Part shown: positions 35,852-45,249 of the stretch, one piece after another
Numbering within the stretch: the first letter of the stretch is position 1
How the letters are laid out: every line of letters begins with the position of its first letter
Assembly: GCA_963816855.1 (NCBI GenBank)
Contig: CAWFMA010000022.1
Coordinates: 153,199-217,198, forward strand
Origin: DASTFP01 sp963816855
Lineage (GTDB): Bacteria > Verrucomicrobiota > Verrucomicrobiia > Chthoniobacterales > Terrimicrobiaceae
Reading direction: 5' to 3'
DNA: 64,000 nt
Notes under the pieces: model-generated
Seen by the model: the letters and a program-made list of their open reading frames with translations, nothing else
Database searches by the model: none
Told to the model about the DNA's origin: nothing
Made by a program: the position numbers and the translations under genes

Positions 35852-38020
35852 TTATTTTGAGGGAGAAACATAAACGCCGGCCCAATCTGGAGGGGGAGGC
35901 GACTCTAGGAAAGCCACGCAGCGCTCGATCAGGAGAGCGCTGGGCGGATCTCCGTTCTGGCGCTGCAGCCGGTCCAGAGCGCCTTTGAAATCTCGCGCCA
36001 GGTAGGCGGCAAACGCCTTTTCGTAGCGGGACACCATTTCACGGCACTCCTCGGACGACCCCTTTGGTCCGAGAAGTTCGTAGATTGTTATCGCGTCGCT
36101 CTTTCCCTTTACAGAAACGATATCCAAAAGGCGAAAATCGAAAGCCTCACGGGAGCGCGCGAAGATGCTCTGACTGGTAATGATTGAGGTGCCATACTGC
36201 TTGTTGAGCCCCTCGAGCCTGGAGGCGAGGTTGACCGCGTCGCCGATGGCCGTGTAGTTCATGCGGTCGCGGGCCCCGAAATGCCCGACCAACGCGCTGG
36301 CACAATGCAGGCCGAAATGTGTTTCGAATGGGGGAAGTCCTCGCCACTCCGGTTTTTGAGCCAGGGCGCGGGCCTCATCGCGGCAGCGCAAGGCAGCGAG
36401 GCAAGCCATACAGGGATGGTCCGGAACCGGTTCGGGCGCATTCCATATCGTCATAATGGCGTCGCCGATGTATTTGTCGATCGTGCCGCGGGTTTCCGCC
36501 TGAATGATTCGAGAAAGCGCGTCAAGGTAGATTCCGAGAAGCTCGGCAAGAAAATTTGGATCAAGCTCCTCTGACAGCGTGGTAAAGCCCTTGATGTCAT
36601 TGAACATGATGGAGATTTCCATCGGTTCCCCGCCGAGCAAAGGCTCGCTTTTTTCCCGATAGAGCCTTCGAACCAAATCGACTGGCGCATACTTGCCCAT
36701 CACCCGCATGGCAGCTTTGGCCTTCTCCATGCTCTCAAGAACCTCGCTCACGTCGCGGAATGCCGATTTGGTGGGCGAGGGGGAAAATTCGAACGCGTTC
36801 ATCTTGAGACTCTCCTGTGTAATCTGGTCTTGCGCGCGCTTGACGCTGCGCAATGTCGCAATACCTGCCGCGATCAAGAAGAGGATTACGCCGAGAGAGA
36901 CCGCCAGGAGGCGGTTGCGCGTGGCCACGAGCTTTCCCAGATAGAAGGCGCGGGGCACGACGATTCCGACGATCCAATCTTGCGTGTCGGGCAAAATCCG
37001 GAAGGTGGTGAGAAATTCCTGGCCGCCGCTGCGGAAATGTCCCGAAATGACTGGCTTGCTCTCACCGACCTGCCTCAGAGCGCTTGACGCGAGCGCGGCC
37101 GTAATCTCGGTCGGCAAGTTCGCGGGGTCGATGCGGATATCTTCGCCCGAGACTTCCGGCTTGTCGGAGTCGACTCCCCGCGTGATCAGGCGGCCTTCGC
37201 GATCGGAAAGGAAGATGCGATGCGGGTCGGGCTGTTCCCCGGGGGTGAGCTTTAGCCTGACCGCGCGGTCGAGTTGCTCGGCGAGCAGACCTACGCGGAT
37301 AACGCCCGCGAAATGATTAGCAGCGTTCGTGACCGCCTGCTGCACGCTGACTTCCACATTCCGATTCTTGCCGGTCTCATTGGCGTCAAGTTGCGACCAG
37401 TGCAGATCGCTCCACAGGAGCTGGCCGAAAAAGTCCCTGCTCGCCGGGGTCAGAAAGGTGAGATGCGCCGTTGGATCGGCGGCGTTTCTCGCGACCTCTG
37501 CGGCGGTCGATCGAGGCCCGGGGCCCGGATTCTCCTCGAGCATTTTCCGGCGGGCGACATAACCGCCATCTTCCTGGGAAACATGGTTGCTCCAGAATTG
37601 CTGCTTGCCTGCCGCATCGGTCGAACGGATGACGCTGAGTTGCCAACGCGGCGCGGGCGCCAGTTCGATGGCGCCATCGTTGTCGAACCCGAGTTGGTCG
37701 CCATGAGTGAAGGTGATCTCGCTGATGTCGTTTACCGCGAGCAGCATCGCGAACAAGGCGCTTTCAACCGCCTTGGGGTCGCCCGGATCAACCAGGCCGA
37801 GTCTTATCTGTTCCTGAAAAGCGGAGGCGGAATTCGGCGCTTTGGCCAGAAAGCTTTTTACGCGCGCGGTGATTTCGCCGCTGGCCTCGTTCCGGATTCG
37901 CTCGGAGCTCTCGATGATGGTGGCGCCCGATTCGCGCAGGACAAACGCAAACAAGAGCCCGAGCGTCGCGGAGAACCCAAGAATGCTGAGAACAAGGACT
38001 TGTCCGAGCGTCGGCTTCAT
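35852..38020 (-). CDS. Membrane adenylate/guanylate cyclase (class III)
   Basis: A 722-residue protein from Met at 38020. TM1 is 'VLVLSILGFSATLGLLFAFV', followed by a roughly 330-residue periplasmic sensor region with Cache-like features ('HRIFLSDREGRLITRG', 'WIVGIVVPRAFYLG'). TM2 is 'LLAVSLGVILFLIAAGIATL'. The cytoplasmic cyclase domain has 'ISIMFNDIKGFTTLSEEL' (first metal Asp), 'TIDKYIGDAIMTIWNAPEPV' (second Asp) and 'DRMNYTAIGDAVNLASRLEG' (transition-state N and R). The catalytic residues are present, so it should make cAMP or cGMP. It lies 139 bp upstream of the decayed NDH-2/cNMP gene on the same strand. The C-terminal 60 residues are TPR-like. Confidence 0.9.
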   Translation of the reverse strand: MKPTLGQVLVLSILGFSATLGLLFAFVLRESGATIIESSERIRNEASGEITARVKSFLAKAPNSASAFQEQIRLGLVDPGDPKAVESALFAMLLAVNDISEITFTHGDQLGFDNDGAIELAPAPRWQLSVIRSTDAAGKQQFWSNHVSQEDGGYVARRKMLEENPGPGPRSTAAEVARNAADPTAHLTFLTPASRDFFGQLLWSDLHWSQLDANETGKNRNVEVSVQQAVTNAANHFAGVIRVGLLAEQLDRAVRLKLTPGEQPDPHRIFLSDREGRLITRGVDSDKPEVSGEDIRIDPANLPTEITAALASSALRQVGESKPVISGHFRSGGQEFLTTFRILPDTQDWIVGIVVPRAFYLGKLVATRNRLLAVSLGVILFLIAAGIATLRSVKRAQDQITQESLKMNAFEFSPSPTKSAFRDVSEVLESMEKAKAAMRVMGKYAPVDLVRRLYREKSEPLLGGEPMEISIMFNDIKGFTTLSEELDPNFLAELLGIYLDALSRIIQAETRGTIDKYIGDAIMTIWNAPEPVPDHPCMACLAALRCRDEARALAQKPEWRGLPPFETHFGLHCASALVGHFGARDRMNYTAIGDAVNLASRLEGLNKQYGTSIITSQSIFARSREAFDFRLLDIVSVKGKSDAITIYELLGPKGSSEECREMVSRYEKAFAAYLARDFKGALDRLQRQNGDPPSALLIERCVAFLESPPPPDWAGVYVSPSK

Positions 38021-38125
38021 TCCAAAAAATTCCTTGGCCAAACCGCGACTATATCGCATCCCGCAGAGCGCCGAAGAGCAAATCGGTGGTTGATGCCGTC
38101 GCCTGCTTTGCCGGATAGATGAGCC

Positions 38126-38929
38126 ATGACCGCGAACGATGCGCTCGTCGCCTTTCTCACCCCGTCGAAAGGACCGGAGTTTTCACGCGAGATCGCGCTT
38201 CGCGCCGCAGCGCGTTCGTCGCGCATTCAATTGGGCGCATCCGGCTTCGCAAGGGGAGGAGGGGACCAGATACAGGCCTATTCCTGGGGAGAAGGGCCTT
38301 CAATTCTTCTCGTGCATGGATGGGAAGGAAGAGCGACCAATTTCGCGGCTTTCATCCCTGCCTTGACCGCCGCGGGTTTTCGCGCGGTGAGCTTCGACGC
38401 TCCCGGCCATGGGCAGTCATCGGGAATTCTTTCCAGCGCTCCTGCAATCGCCGCAGGGATTCGAGCCGTTGAGGAACGGACGGGGCCTTTTTACGCGATC
38501 ATCGCGCATTCCCTCGGCGCTCTGGCTTCGACTTGCGCGCTGAGCCGCGGAAGCAACGCAGACAGGGTGATTTTTCTGGCGGCATGTTGCTGGGTTAGAC
38601 CGCTTCTGACCAAGTTCGTAGAACGATTAGGGTTGCCAGATGATAAGAGGCTCGAGCTGTTCGCATTTTCCGCGGGCGAGTTCAGGCCGGAGGAGATATC
38701 TGCGGAGGCGGTCGCTCCGAGCTTGGGTGGAATCTCCGCGCTGCTGATGCACGACCCTGCGGATCCGGAAATGCCCTATGAGCACTCAAACGCGGTCGCC
38801 AACGCCTGGCCGGGAGCCGTCCTGTTTCCTGTGCCGGGAGTGGGGCACAGGAGAATTCTGCGCTCGCGGGCAGCTATCGATCGCGCGCTGGCACATCTCA
38901 AAACGGATCCACCGGGCCGATTGCCTTGA
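38126..38929 (+). CDS. Alpha/beta hydrolase
   Basis: A 267-residue hydrolase. 'SILLVHGWEGRATNFAAFIP' is the oxyanion HG segment. 'VSFDAPGHGQSSG' follows, and 'AIIAHSLGALASTCALSRGS' carries the nucleophile Ser in H-S-L-G-A. 'ALLMHDPADPEMPYEHSNAV' has the acid Asp and 'VPGVGHRRILRSRAAI' the catalytic His. All three catalytic residues are present. No signal peptide. It is transcribed divergently from the cyclase gene. The substrate is unknown, since the family includes esterases, lipases and C-C hydrolases. Confidence 0.85.
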   Translation: MTANDALVAFLTPSKGPEFSREIALRAAARSSRIQLGASGFARGGGDQIQAYSWGEGPSILLVHGWEGRATNFAAFIPALTAAGFRAVSFDAPGHGQSSGILSSAPAIAAGIRAVEERTGPFYAIIAHSLGALASTCALSRGSNADRVIFLAACCWVRPLLTKFVERLGLPDDKRLELFAFSAGEFRPEEISAEAVAPSLGGISALLMHDPADPEMPYEHSNAVANAWPGAVLFPVPGVGHRRILRSRAAIDRALAHLKTDPPGRLP

Positions 38930-39032
38930 AACGAAAAAACCTTGCCAAAATGCGCCGGACGGGCGAGATGCGCGGGTCCGAAACGAATATGTCGCGATGC
39001 GCGCGGCTTTCAGCGCATAGAACCGGACAAAG

Positions 39033-40085
39033 ATGAGAACTTTTCATTGCGACTCCTGCGGGGGGTTGGTTTATTTCGAAAACACGAGTTGTTTGAACTG
39101 TGGCGCCGCGCTGGCGTATCTGCCCGACGTCGCGCAAGTGAGGGCGCTCAGCCCTGCTGAGGAACAAAAATGGCAATCTGCGACCGGCAGCCACTATCGC
39201 CTTTGCCAAAACTACGTCGACCACGACGTTTGCAACTGGGCCGTTCCAAGCAATGATTCGAACGCGCTCTGTGCCTCCTGCCGGTTGACGAGGGTCATTC
39301 CGCACCTGAGCGTCGACGGGAACAAGGTCGCCTGGGTGAAGTTCGAAGCCGCCAAGCGGCGCCTTAACTACAGCCTGCTCGGTCTTGGTCTGCCGGTCAG
39401 GAGCAAAGTCGAGGAACCCGAAAACGGACTTTTCTACGAGTTCCTGGCGGATTCGCCCGGGTCGCCGGTAATGACCGGACATGACTTCGGAGTCATTACC
39501 ATAAATCTTGCCGAAGCCGACGACGCCGAAAGGGAAAGGCGGTCGCGTGCAGCTGAATGAACCCTACCGGACCATCCTTGGACATTTTCGGCATGAGGTC
39601 GGCCACTACTATTGGGACCGGTTCTTCGCTGACGAAGAGAACGCCGCGGCTTTGCGCAGCGTCTTCGGCGACGAGCGGGAGGATTATGCCGAAGCGCTCA
39701 AGCGTCACTACGAGACGGGCGCTCCGGTTCTCTGGCAGGGAAGATTTCATCTCGTCTTACGCAACGACCCATCCTTGGGAGGATTGGGCGGAAACCTGGG
39801 CGCACTATCTTCACATGGCCGACGCATTGGAAACGGCGGCCTCGATTGGCCTGTCTCTGGCGCCTCGCGGGGCGAACGAACCCTCTCTGGAATTGTCCGG
39901 TCACCAGGCCGGAGTCGTTTGACACGATGGTGGAAAGCTGGTTTTCCATTACCTACATGCTCAACAATCTTAACCGCGGGCTCGGATTCCCGGATGGTTA
40001 CCCCTTCATCCTTTCAGACGCTGTCGTGAAAAAACTCCGCTTCGTCCACGAGATCATCGGAAAAAGGACTTCTTCCCAGCGATAG
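39033..40085 (+). pseudogene. Zinc-ribbon metallopeptidase (Peptidase_Mx family), frameshifted
   Basis: The intact N-terminus carries a zinc ribbon, 'FHCDSCGGLVYFENTSCLNC', and a second Cys set 'LCQNYVDHDVCNWAV' with 'CASC'. Continuing requires switching frame near 39530 to 'YRTILGHFRHEVGHYYWDRF' (HExxH zinc motif) and near 39750 to 'HPWEDWAETWAHYLHMADAL' (third ligand region). Another switch near 39905 reaches 'FDTMVESWFSITYMLNNLNR' and 'VKKLRFVHEII' before the stop at 40085. Intact homologs are about 350 residues in one frame. Three separate indels in 1 kb indicate a dead gene. Confidence 0.82.
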
Positions 40086-40216
40086 GCGCAATCCCTTCCT
40101 GCGTACGCGTGCTGCCGCGAAGCCCTTCGCGAGCGGCAACGCGCCCGCAGCCCCGCGCAGATAACGCCGACTCTTCGAGTGATTGCCGGAATGGCAAACG
40201 AGGCCGGCGCGCTCTC

Positions 40217-40546
40217 TCAGCGAAAGCTGACGAAAAAGGCCTCCTCGCGAGAGTGATTGGTTTCCTGGTTTTCTTCGAGAGGCGCGAAACGATCGCTGCG
40301 AAAGCCCATTTCTTCTCCCGCGCCATCGCGCATGTACGGGTCGTCGGGGTTGTGCAGTTCTTCAAGAAGAACGAGATAGGAAAGCGAATTCTCGCCCTTT
40401 GCGCTGCTGGTCACCTTCACACGGCCGATGCGCACCTCCCGGACCGTGTAAATCGAGCCTTTTCTGGGAAGCTGCTTGTAGAGCCTCCGAACGGTGAAAG
40501 AAAAGTCGTCATTAACGCAAGCGAGTTTCTGGCCTTTATCGAACAT
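40217..40546 (-). CDS. Conserved hypothetical small protein
   Basis: A 109-residue protein beginning 'MFDKGQKLACVNDDFSFTVR'. It contains 'LPRKGSIYTVREVRIGRVKV', 'VLLEELHNPDDPYM' and 'GFRSDRFAPLEENQE'. The pattern V-C-V-(N/D)-D, K-G-x-x-Y-T-V-R and F-R-x-x-R-F-x-P occurs in small uncharacterised proteins of proteobacterial and phage origin, with SH3-like beta strands. No catalytic residues are evident. It stands alone, convergent with the broken peptidase gene. Confidence 0.6.
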   Translation of the reverse strand: MFDKGQKLACVNDDFSFTVRRLYKQLPRKGSIYTVREVRIGRVKVTSSAKGENSLSYLVLLEELHNPDDPYMRDGAGEEMGFRSDRFAPLEENQETNHSREEAFFVSFR

Positions 40547-40678
40547 GATCTGTTTTTCGTCGGAAGGAAACGTTCATCGGCAAGTATCGGGACGGCAATA
40601 AACTCGAGCTTTAAAAATGAGTCAAGCCATCCACACGGGCGGGATGAAGTCGTGCGATAGTCGGCGTAGAATAGCCTT

Positions 40679-41212
40679 GTGAAGGGATGCGTTTCCATCG
40701 CCAGAGCTCCCAGTTCGCCGAAATGGCGAATCTGCGCCTGGCTTTCGGCGGGCGCCAGCGCGTTGATCGGGCTGGGCATCGGCGTCATCGGCAGACAGCC
40801 CGAACCAGCTCTCTGGGCGGCGCTTGCCGTTTCGGGTCTTTTGATCTTTGCCTTCCTAGTCCTTGACCGTTCCAAACACGTGCGGTTCGTGGTCGAGGAC
40901 GGCCGCCTGTTTGTTCGGGGAGACATCTTCTGCTGGAGGTTCCCGGTCTCTTCCATGAATCTGGGTCCGGCCATCACCCTGGACCTGACTCAATGGCCGG
41001 AATTCAAGCCGAGGCGAAAGATCATTGGAACAAGCATGCCCGGGTACCAATCGGGGGAATTTCTGCTTCGAAACGGACGTCGAGCCATCGTTTTCCTGTC
41101 CGATCTCCGTCACGTCCTCTGCATCTTGATGGACAACGAGAAGTTTCTGCTCCTGAGTTGCGCGGATCCAGATGGACTTCTCGCCCTTCTCGTCTCCGAG
41201 AAGCGCAGATAG
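40679..41212 (+). CDS. PH-domain (bPH_6-like) membrane protein
   Basis: A 177-residue protein with two N-terminal TM helices ('WLSAGASALIGLGIGVIG', 'ALWAALAVSGLLIFAFLVLD'). A bacterial PH-like beta domain follows: 'RFVVEDGRLFVRGDIFCWRF', 'IIGTSMPGYQSGEFLLRNGR', 'FLLLSCADPDGLLALL'. The GT-x-x-PGY-x-x-G-x-F-x-L-x-NG motif typifies the bPH_6 family. GTG at 40679 starts the frame. Probably a membrane-anchored cytoplasmic domain of unknown function. The IS1380 element is inserted 80 bp downstream. Confidence 0.7.
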   Translation: MKGCVSIARAPSSPKWRICAWLSAGASALIGLGIGVIGRQPEPALWAALAVSGLLIFAFLVLDRSKHVRFVVEDGRLFVRGDIFCWRFPVSSMNLGPAITLDLTQWPEFKPRRKIIGTSMPGYQSGEFLLRNGRRAIVFLSDLRHVLCILMDNEKFLLLSCADPDGLLALLVSEKRR

Positions 41213-41292
41213 CCGACGGCTGCCCCGGCGGTCCCAAGTCGGTCCAGTTTGCGCTCAAAAAAGTCCGCCGCACAAAGGCCGACAACCGCTAG

Positions 41293-43044
41293 TCCGGAAA
41301 ACTCACACGCGGGCAAAAAAAGTAGGGAAGTTCGCGACCTAAGCCGGTAAGGTTGTTGGTGTTGGAACAATCAACCAAAAGAACTTCGCTATGGCAGAGT
41401 GTAAGCAAGAGGTTTTCGAGTTTCAAGCCCACGGAAGCCGGAAAGTGACGGCGGATTTTTCCGGGGGCTACCTCAGCAGCGAGGGCGGGGCGGTGTTTTT
41501 GCGGGGAGTGGACTTGAGGATGGGACTCATTGAGCGACTGGCGGGGTGTTTTTCTGACTATCGGCTGCCGTGCTTGGTCGAACACAAGGTGGCCGAGCTT
41601 TTGCGTCAACGCATCGGGGCATTGGCTCTTGGCGACGAAGACCTCAACGACCACGACCGGCTGCGACTTGATCCGCTCCATGCGCGGATTGCAGGCAAAG
41701 CCGACGTGCTCGGAGAAGACCGACTCTGCGAAGGGGATAAGGGCAAGGCGTTGGCGGCCCACTCGAGCTTGAACCGGCTTGAACTCGGGGTCTTGGGCGG
41801 TGACCCTCGTTACAAGAAGATCATTGCTCGGCCCCAAGAGATCGAAGCCTTGTTAATCGAAGAAGGAATTAAGGCGATCCCGCGAAAGAGCCGGGAGATT
41901 ATCTTGGATTTTGACGCCACCGACGACCCTTTGCATGGCCACCAGGAAGGAGCTTTCTTCCACGGTTACTACCGCAGCTACTGTTATCTGCCACTCTACT
42001 GCTTTTGTGGCAATGTCCCGCTCTTGGCGCGACTGCGAGACGCCAAGGGCGATGCCAGCAGCGGCACGGTGGGAGGCGCTCGAGAAAATCCGTTGCGCCA
42101 TCCGGAGGCGCTTTGGGCGCAGGGTGCGCATCATTGTGCGAGCCGACAGCGGATTCGCCCGTGAGGAGATCATGGCGTGGTGCGAGCAAAACGCAGTCTC
42201 TTACTGCTGGGGCTTAGCGCGCAATAAGGGGCTGAGCGCCCGTTTGGGCAAGAGCTTCGGAGAGCTTTACCAGGGAATCAAAACCCGAGACATCCAAGTG
42301 CCTTGCCGCCGCTTTGAGGACTTTGAATATCGCACGCCCAAGAGTTGGAGCCGCGCGCGCCGGGTGGTGGGCAAAGCCGAGATCCTGGCCAAAGGGCCCC
42401 ATCCGCGCTTTGTGGTTACCAACCTTCCCGCTGCAGGCTTCGTCGGCGAGCCCGAAGAGCGCTTTGCAGCCCCCGCACTCTACGAGAAGCTTTACTGCGC
42501 GCGCGGAGAAATGGAAAATCGCATCCAGGAGGCACAACAGGACCTCTTTGCCGATCGCACCAGCACGGGCTGGATGGCCTCCAACCAACTCCGGCTCTGG
42601 TTTTCGGCCTTCGCCCATCTCCTGCTCTCGGTGCTGCGGGCCGAGGTGTTGCGCGGCACCGATCTGGCTGCGGCCACCCTCGGCCAGATCCGGCTTAAAC
42701 TCTTCAAGATTGGTGCCCGCATCACCATCAGCTGCCGGCGCATCCACCTCGAGTTAGCCAGCGCCTACCCCTATCAGGAAACGTTCCGGCACGCCTGTGC
42801 CAACCTCTGCGCGATGTCGGCGGGCTGAAGAAAAGAGCCAATCCCTTAAGGGAAAAACGGGCTAAGTTCGGCTCCTGGTGGACCCTGCTCAAAACTCTCA
42901 TCCTTCAGGCAACAACAGCGAGCCGACACTCTCTGTGCTCACGCCAAACGTGATAAGCCCCGAAAGTCGCGCTCTCGCCGACCCTAATCAGCACAGAAAT
43001 CTCCGGAACCCGTCGAAAAAGAAATCCGCTGTGAACAATGCGGG
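41293..43044. mobile_element. IS1380-family insertion sequence, about 1.75 kb
   Basis: It contains one transposase gene in two frames. The ends are imperfect inverted repeats (TCCGGAAAACTCACACGCGG on the left against CCCGCATTGTTCACAGCGG read inward from the right). Both sides are flanked by CTAG (41289-41292 and 43045-43048), a plausible 4-bp target duplication. The size suits the IS1380 family. The boundaries are inferred from the repeats and could be off by a few bases. Confidence 0.75.
41391..42828 (+). pseudogene. IS1380-family transposase, frameshifted
   Basis: The first frame (from ATG 41391) gives 'VTADFSGGYLSSEGGAVFLR', 'FSDYRLPCLVEHKVAELLRQ' and 'REIILDFDATDDPLHGHQEG' (first catalytic Asp), up to 'LPLYCFCGNVPLLARLR'. 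The second frame, from about 42070, gives 'ALEKIRCAIRRRFGRRVRII', 'VRADSGFAREEIMAWCEQNA' (second Asp, DSGF) and 'YCARGEMENRIQEAQQDLFA' (Glu, Y-x-x-RGxxENxIxE), ending 'YPYQETFRHACANLCAM'. All three DDE residues are readable, but one indel near 42070 breaks the gene. A programmed frameshift is unusual for this family. Confidence 0.88.
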
Positions 43045-43872
43045 CTAGCGCTTCGGCTTCACCCCGGCGACAACGACGAACTCGCCGGGTATTTCATATC
43101 GTCCATCGCTGTTGCGAAACCCAGCAATGGAATCCAAATACTCGGCGTGAGCTTCGTTGCGCGTTTGGTCATCGAAACGCGAATACGCCAGGGCGACCGG
43201 CCCTCCCGCGAATGCGGCCGTCAGAGCGGCCTCCGCGTTCGGGTAGCCAAGAGTCGTCTTCATGCGTTCGCTCCGGATTTGCCTGAAACCCGCTCGCTCG
43301 AAAGCGTTTTTCAGGGAATCTGCGGTTCCAAGCTGGAAAAAGAGCGGGCAAACCTCTGATTTGACCCGCGCGTCCACGATGGAAAAAATCTCGGCCCAGC
43401 CGCAATTCGCGCGCTGGCCCCAGACAGCGGCCGCGGCCGTGCCGCCTTCTTTGAGCGTCCGATGCATCTCTCCGATGGCCAGTTCGGGATTGGGGACATA
43501 CATCAGGCCAAGCGCGCTAAGGACAACGTCAAAGCTGTTGTCTGGCATGGGAAGCTCCTCCGCTCCCGATCGCTCGAAAGAGACATGGCCGACCTTCTCT
43601 TGAACGGCCCGCCGCCTGGCTCGCTCGACCATTTCTCCCGAAATATCTACTCCCACCAGGCGCCCGGTCGGTCCCGCCATTTGGGCCGCCCGAAAAGTGA
43701 CCAGCCCGGTTCCGCAGGCGACGTCGAGGACCCGGTAGCCGGAACGAATCGACGCAAGCGTGAGCAAACACGTCTGGGCCGGCTCGAGTTGGTCTTTCCA
43801 AGACCGCTCGTAATCATCGACCGCGCGATCCCATCCATATCGCTGAATGCGGCGCTGCAGTTTGGCGTCCAT
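43045..43872 (-). CDS. UbiE/COQ5-like SAM-dependent methyltransferase
   Basis: A 275-residue class I methyltransferase. 'YRVLDVACGTGLVTFRAAQM' is motif I, 'LVGVDISGEMVERARRRAVQ' motif II, 'LPMPDNSFDVVLSALGLMYV' motif III/IV and 'EMHRTLKEGGTAAAAVWG' the following helix. The C-terminus 'FVVVAGVKPKR' is normal, and its TAG stop is the first part of the CTAG that borders the IS1380 element. The IS therefore landed exactly at the gene end without removing coding sequence. The substrate is unknown. Confidence 0.85.
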   Translation of the reverse strand: MDAKLQRRIQRYGWDRAVDDYERSWKDQLEPAQTCLLTLASIRSGYRVLDVACGTGLVTFRAAQMAGPTGRLVGVDISGEMVERARRRAVQEKVGHVSFERSGAEELPMPDNSFDVVLSALGLMYVPNPELAIGEMHRTLKEGGTAAAAVWGQRANCGWAEIFSIVDARVKSEVCPLFFQLGTADSLKNAFERAGFRQIRSERMKTTLGYPNAEAALTAAFAGGPVALAYSRFDDQTRNEAHAEYLDSIAGFRNSDGRYEIPGEFVVVAGVKPKR

Positions 43873-43898
43873 GCTCCTGGCGAAAGGTAGCCCGGCTG

Positions 43899-44423
43899 TC
43901 AGTGTTGCGGGACGGTGACTTCTACCGTTCTCTTCAGCTTTTGAGGCCGGCGGAAAACGTCAAACCATGGGCAATGCGCGTCGGCCGAGTCCAGCACCTT
44001 CCAAATGGCCTCCTGAGGCGCGCCGCTTTCGATTTTTACGCGGTAGCGCACTTCCAGGTAACCCGGTGGAACGTCCGCGAGGCCATAGTAACCCCGCGCA
44101 TCATACTCGCCTTCCACTTCGACCTCGATGGCCTCGACCGGCACCTCCAGCTTGGCGGCCCAGTTTGCGTAATTCATCGCCAAACAGGAGCCCAACGCGC
44201 CTCGGCCGAATGTGCCGGGATCCGGCCCGGCATTCGTGCCTCCCGAGTTTTCGGAAACGCCTGCCGTAAGCTTCCACGGGCCGTCTTCGATCTCGCATTT
44301 CAACCCGGGCCGAAGACGGACGCAGGTCTTTCCGACGCCCTTGCCGATCGCCGGTCGAAGCTGCAATGCCCGCGCGTTGCGCTCAAGCACCACTTTCAGC
44401 TCGTCGGGGATCAGCCCACTCAT
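43899..44423 (-). CDS. OsmC family protein
   Basis: A 174-residue protein with an N-terminal extension ('LKVVLERNARALQLRPAIGK') before the OsmC core. The core has 'LTAGVSENSGGTNAGPDPGT' and 'FGRGALGSCLAMNYANWAAK' with the first conserved Cys, then 'YLEVRYRVKIESGAPQEAIW' and 'VLDSADAHCPWFDVFRRPQK' with the second Cys. The Cys pair is the peroxidatic/resolving pair of Ohr/OsmC proteins, so it probably reduces organic hydroperoxides. It precedes the methyltransferase gene on the same strand by 26 bp. Confidence 0.88.
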   Translation of the reverse strand: MSGLIPDELKVVLERNARALQLRPAIGKGVGKTCVRLRPGLKCEIEDGPWKLTAGVSENSGGTNAGPDPGTFGRGALGSCLAMNYANWAAKLEVPVEAIEVEVEGEYDARGYYGLADVPPGYLEVRYRVKIESGAPQEAIWKVLDSADAHCPWFDVFRRPQKLKRTVEVTVPQH

Positions 44424-44537
44424 TGCCTTTCCAAGGGTAGACTCGAAAGGGATATCGGCAAACCCTTTTTCGACGCTCGGGCACTGGCAGGTGTCCCTTT
44501 TTCGGGCGTATCCCGTTTCGGCCCGTTCGGACCCCCG

Positions 44538-45176
44538 TCAGGGAGAGATCCACACGGGAGTGCCGACTTTCACGGCAGAGTAGAAGCGTTTGGCCCAGCG
44601 ATTCGGCAATCTGATGCAGCCATGCGAGGCAGGATAGCCGGGCACGTGGCCCGCGTGCAGCCCGTAGGATGGAGCGATCTTAAGATAGTAAGGCATTGGC
44701 GCTCCTACAAAAACCGCCCCGGGAGGTTTGGCGTCCTTCCGCACATCGACGCCAGCCTTGACCACCTGACCGTTGATGGCGTAGGCGCCGTAGAGGCTTG
44801 AGCGATGATCGATGTCCTTCTCCATGACCCGATGTTTTCCTGGAGGCGTGTTATACCCTTCTCGGCCGGTTGAAGCCGGGGAGATCGCCACGACTTCGCC
44901 GCCTCTATAGAGAAAAGCCTTTTGGTCTGACAACCGGACGACGATCGCGCGGCCGGAGGTACCCTGATCAGTCAGCATCCCAAGCTCTGGGGAAGATTTC
45001 GTCACCGAGTTCAGCGATTGCCTCCCAAGCTCTGGAATCGCTTTCAGTGAATCCGTATAGTCGCCGACATCCGGCAGGCTTGAGCATCCCGCGAGGCTCA
45101 TGAGCGCACAACCGAGAAAGACCAGCCACAGATTCTTGTCCACACGCAGGGTGAGAGAAAAAATAGTTCGCAACAT
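44538..45176 (-). CDS. L,D-transpeptidase (YkuD) lipoprotein
   Basis: A 212-residue protein. The leader has the lipobox LAGCSS ('LGCALMSLAGCSS'), giving a lipid-anchored protein. The YkuD domain shows 'IVVRLSDQKAFLYRGGEVVA', 'STGREGYNTPPGKHRVMEKD' and the catalytic 'GYPASHGCIRLPNRWAKRFY' with His and Cys of SHGCIR. Met at 45176 is chosen because the upstream frame lacks a signal. It would cross-link peptidoglycan or attach proteins. A second L,D-transpeptidase lies at 61.3 kb. Confidence 0.88.
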   Translation of the reverse strand: MLRTIFSLTLRVDKNLWLVFLGCALMSLAGCSSLPDVGDYTDSLKAIPELGRQSLNSVTKSSPELGMLTDQGTSGRAIVVRLSDQKAFLYRGGEVVAISPASTGREGYNTPPGKHRVMEKDIDHRSSLYGAYAINGQVVKAGVDVRKDAKPPGAVFVGAPMPYYLKIAPSYGLHAGHVPGYPASHGCIRLPNRWAKRFYSAVKVGTPVWISP

Positions 45177-45249
45177 TGTCAGGGCACAGAAAGCAATACT
45201 ATTGAGGGAGATCAGGCTAGGGGAAAGATGCTCGGGCCGAACCTTTTTT

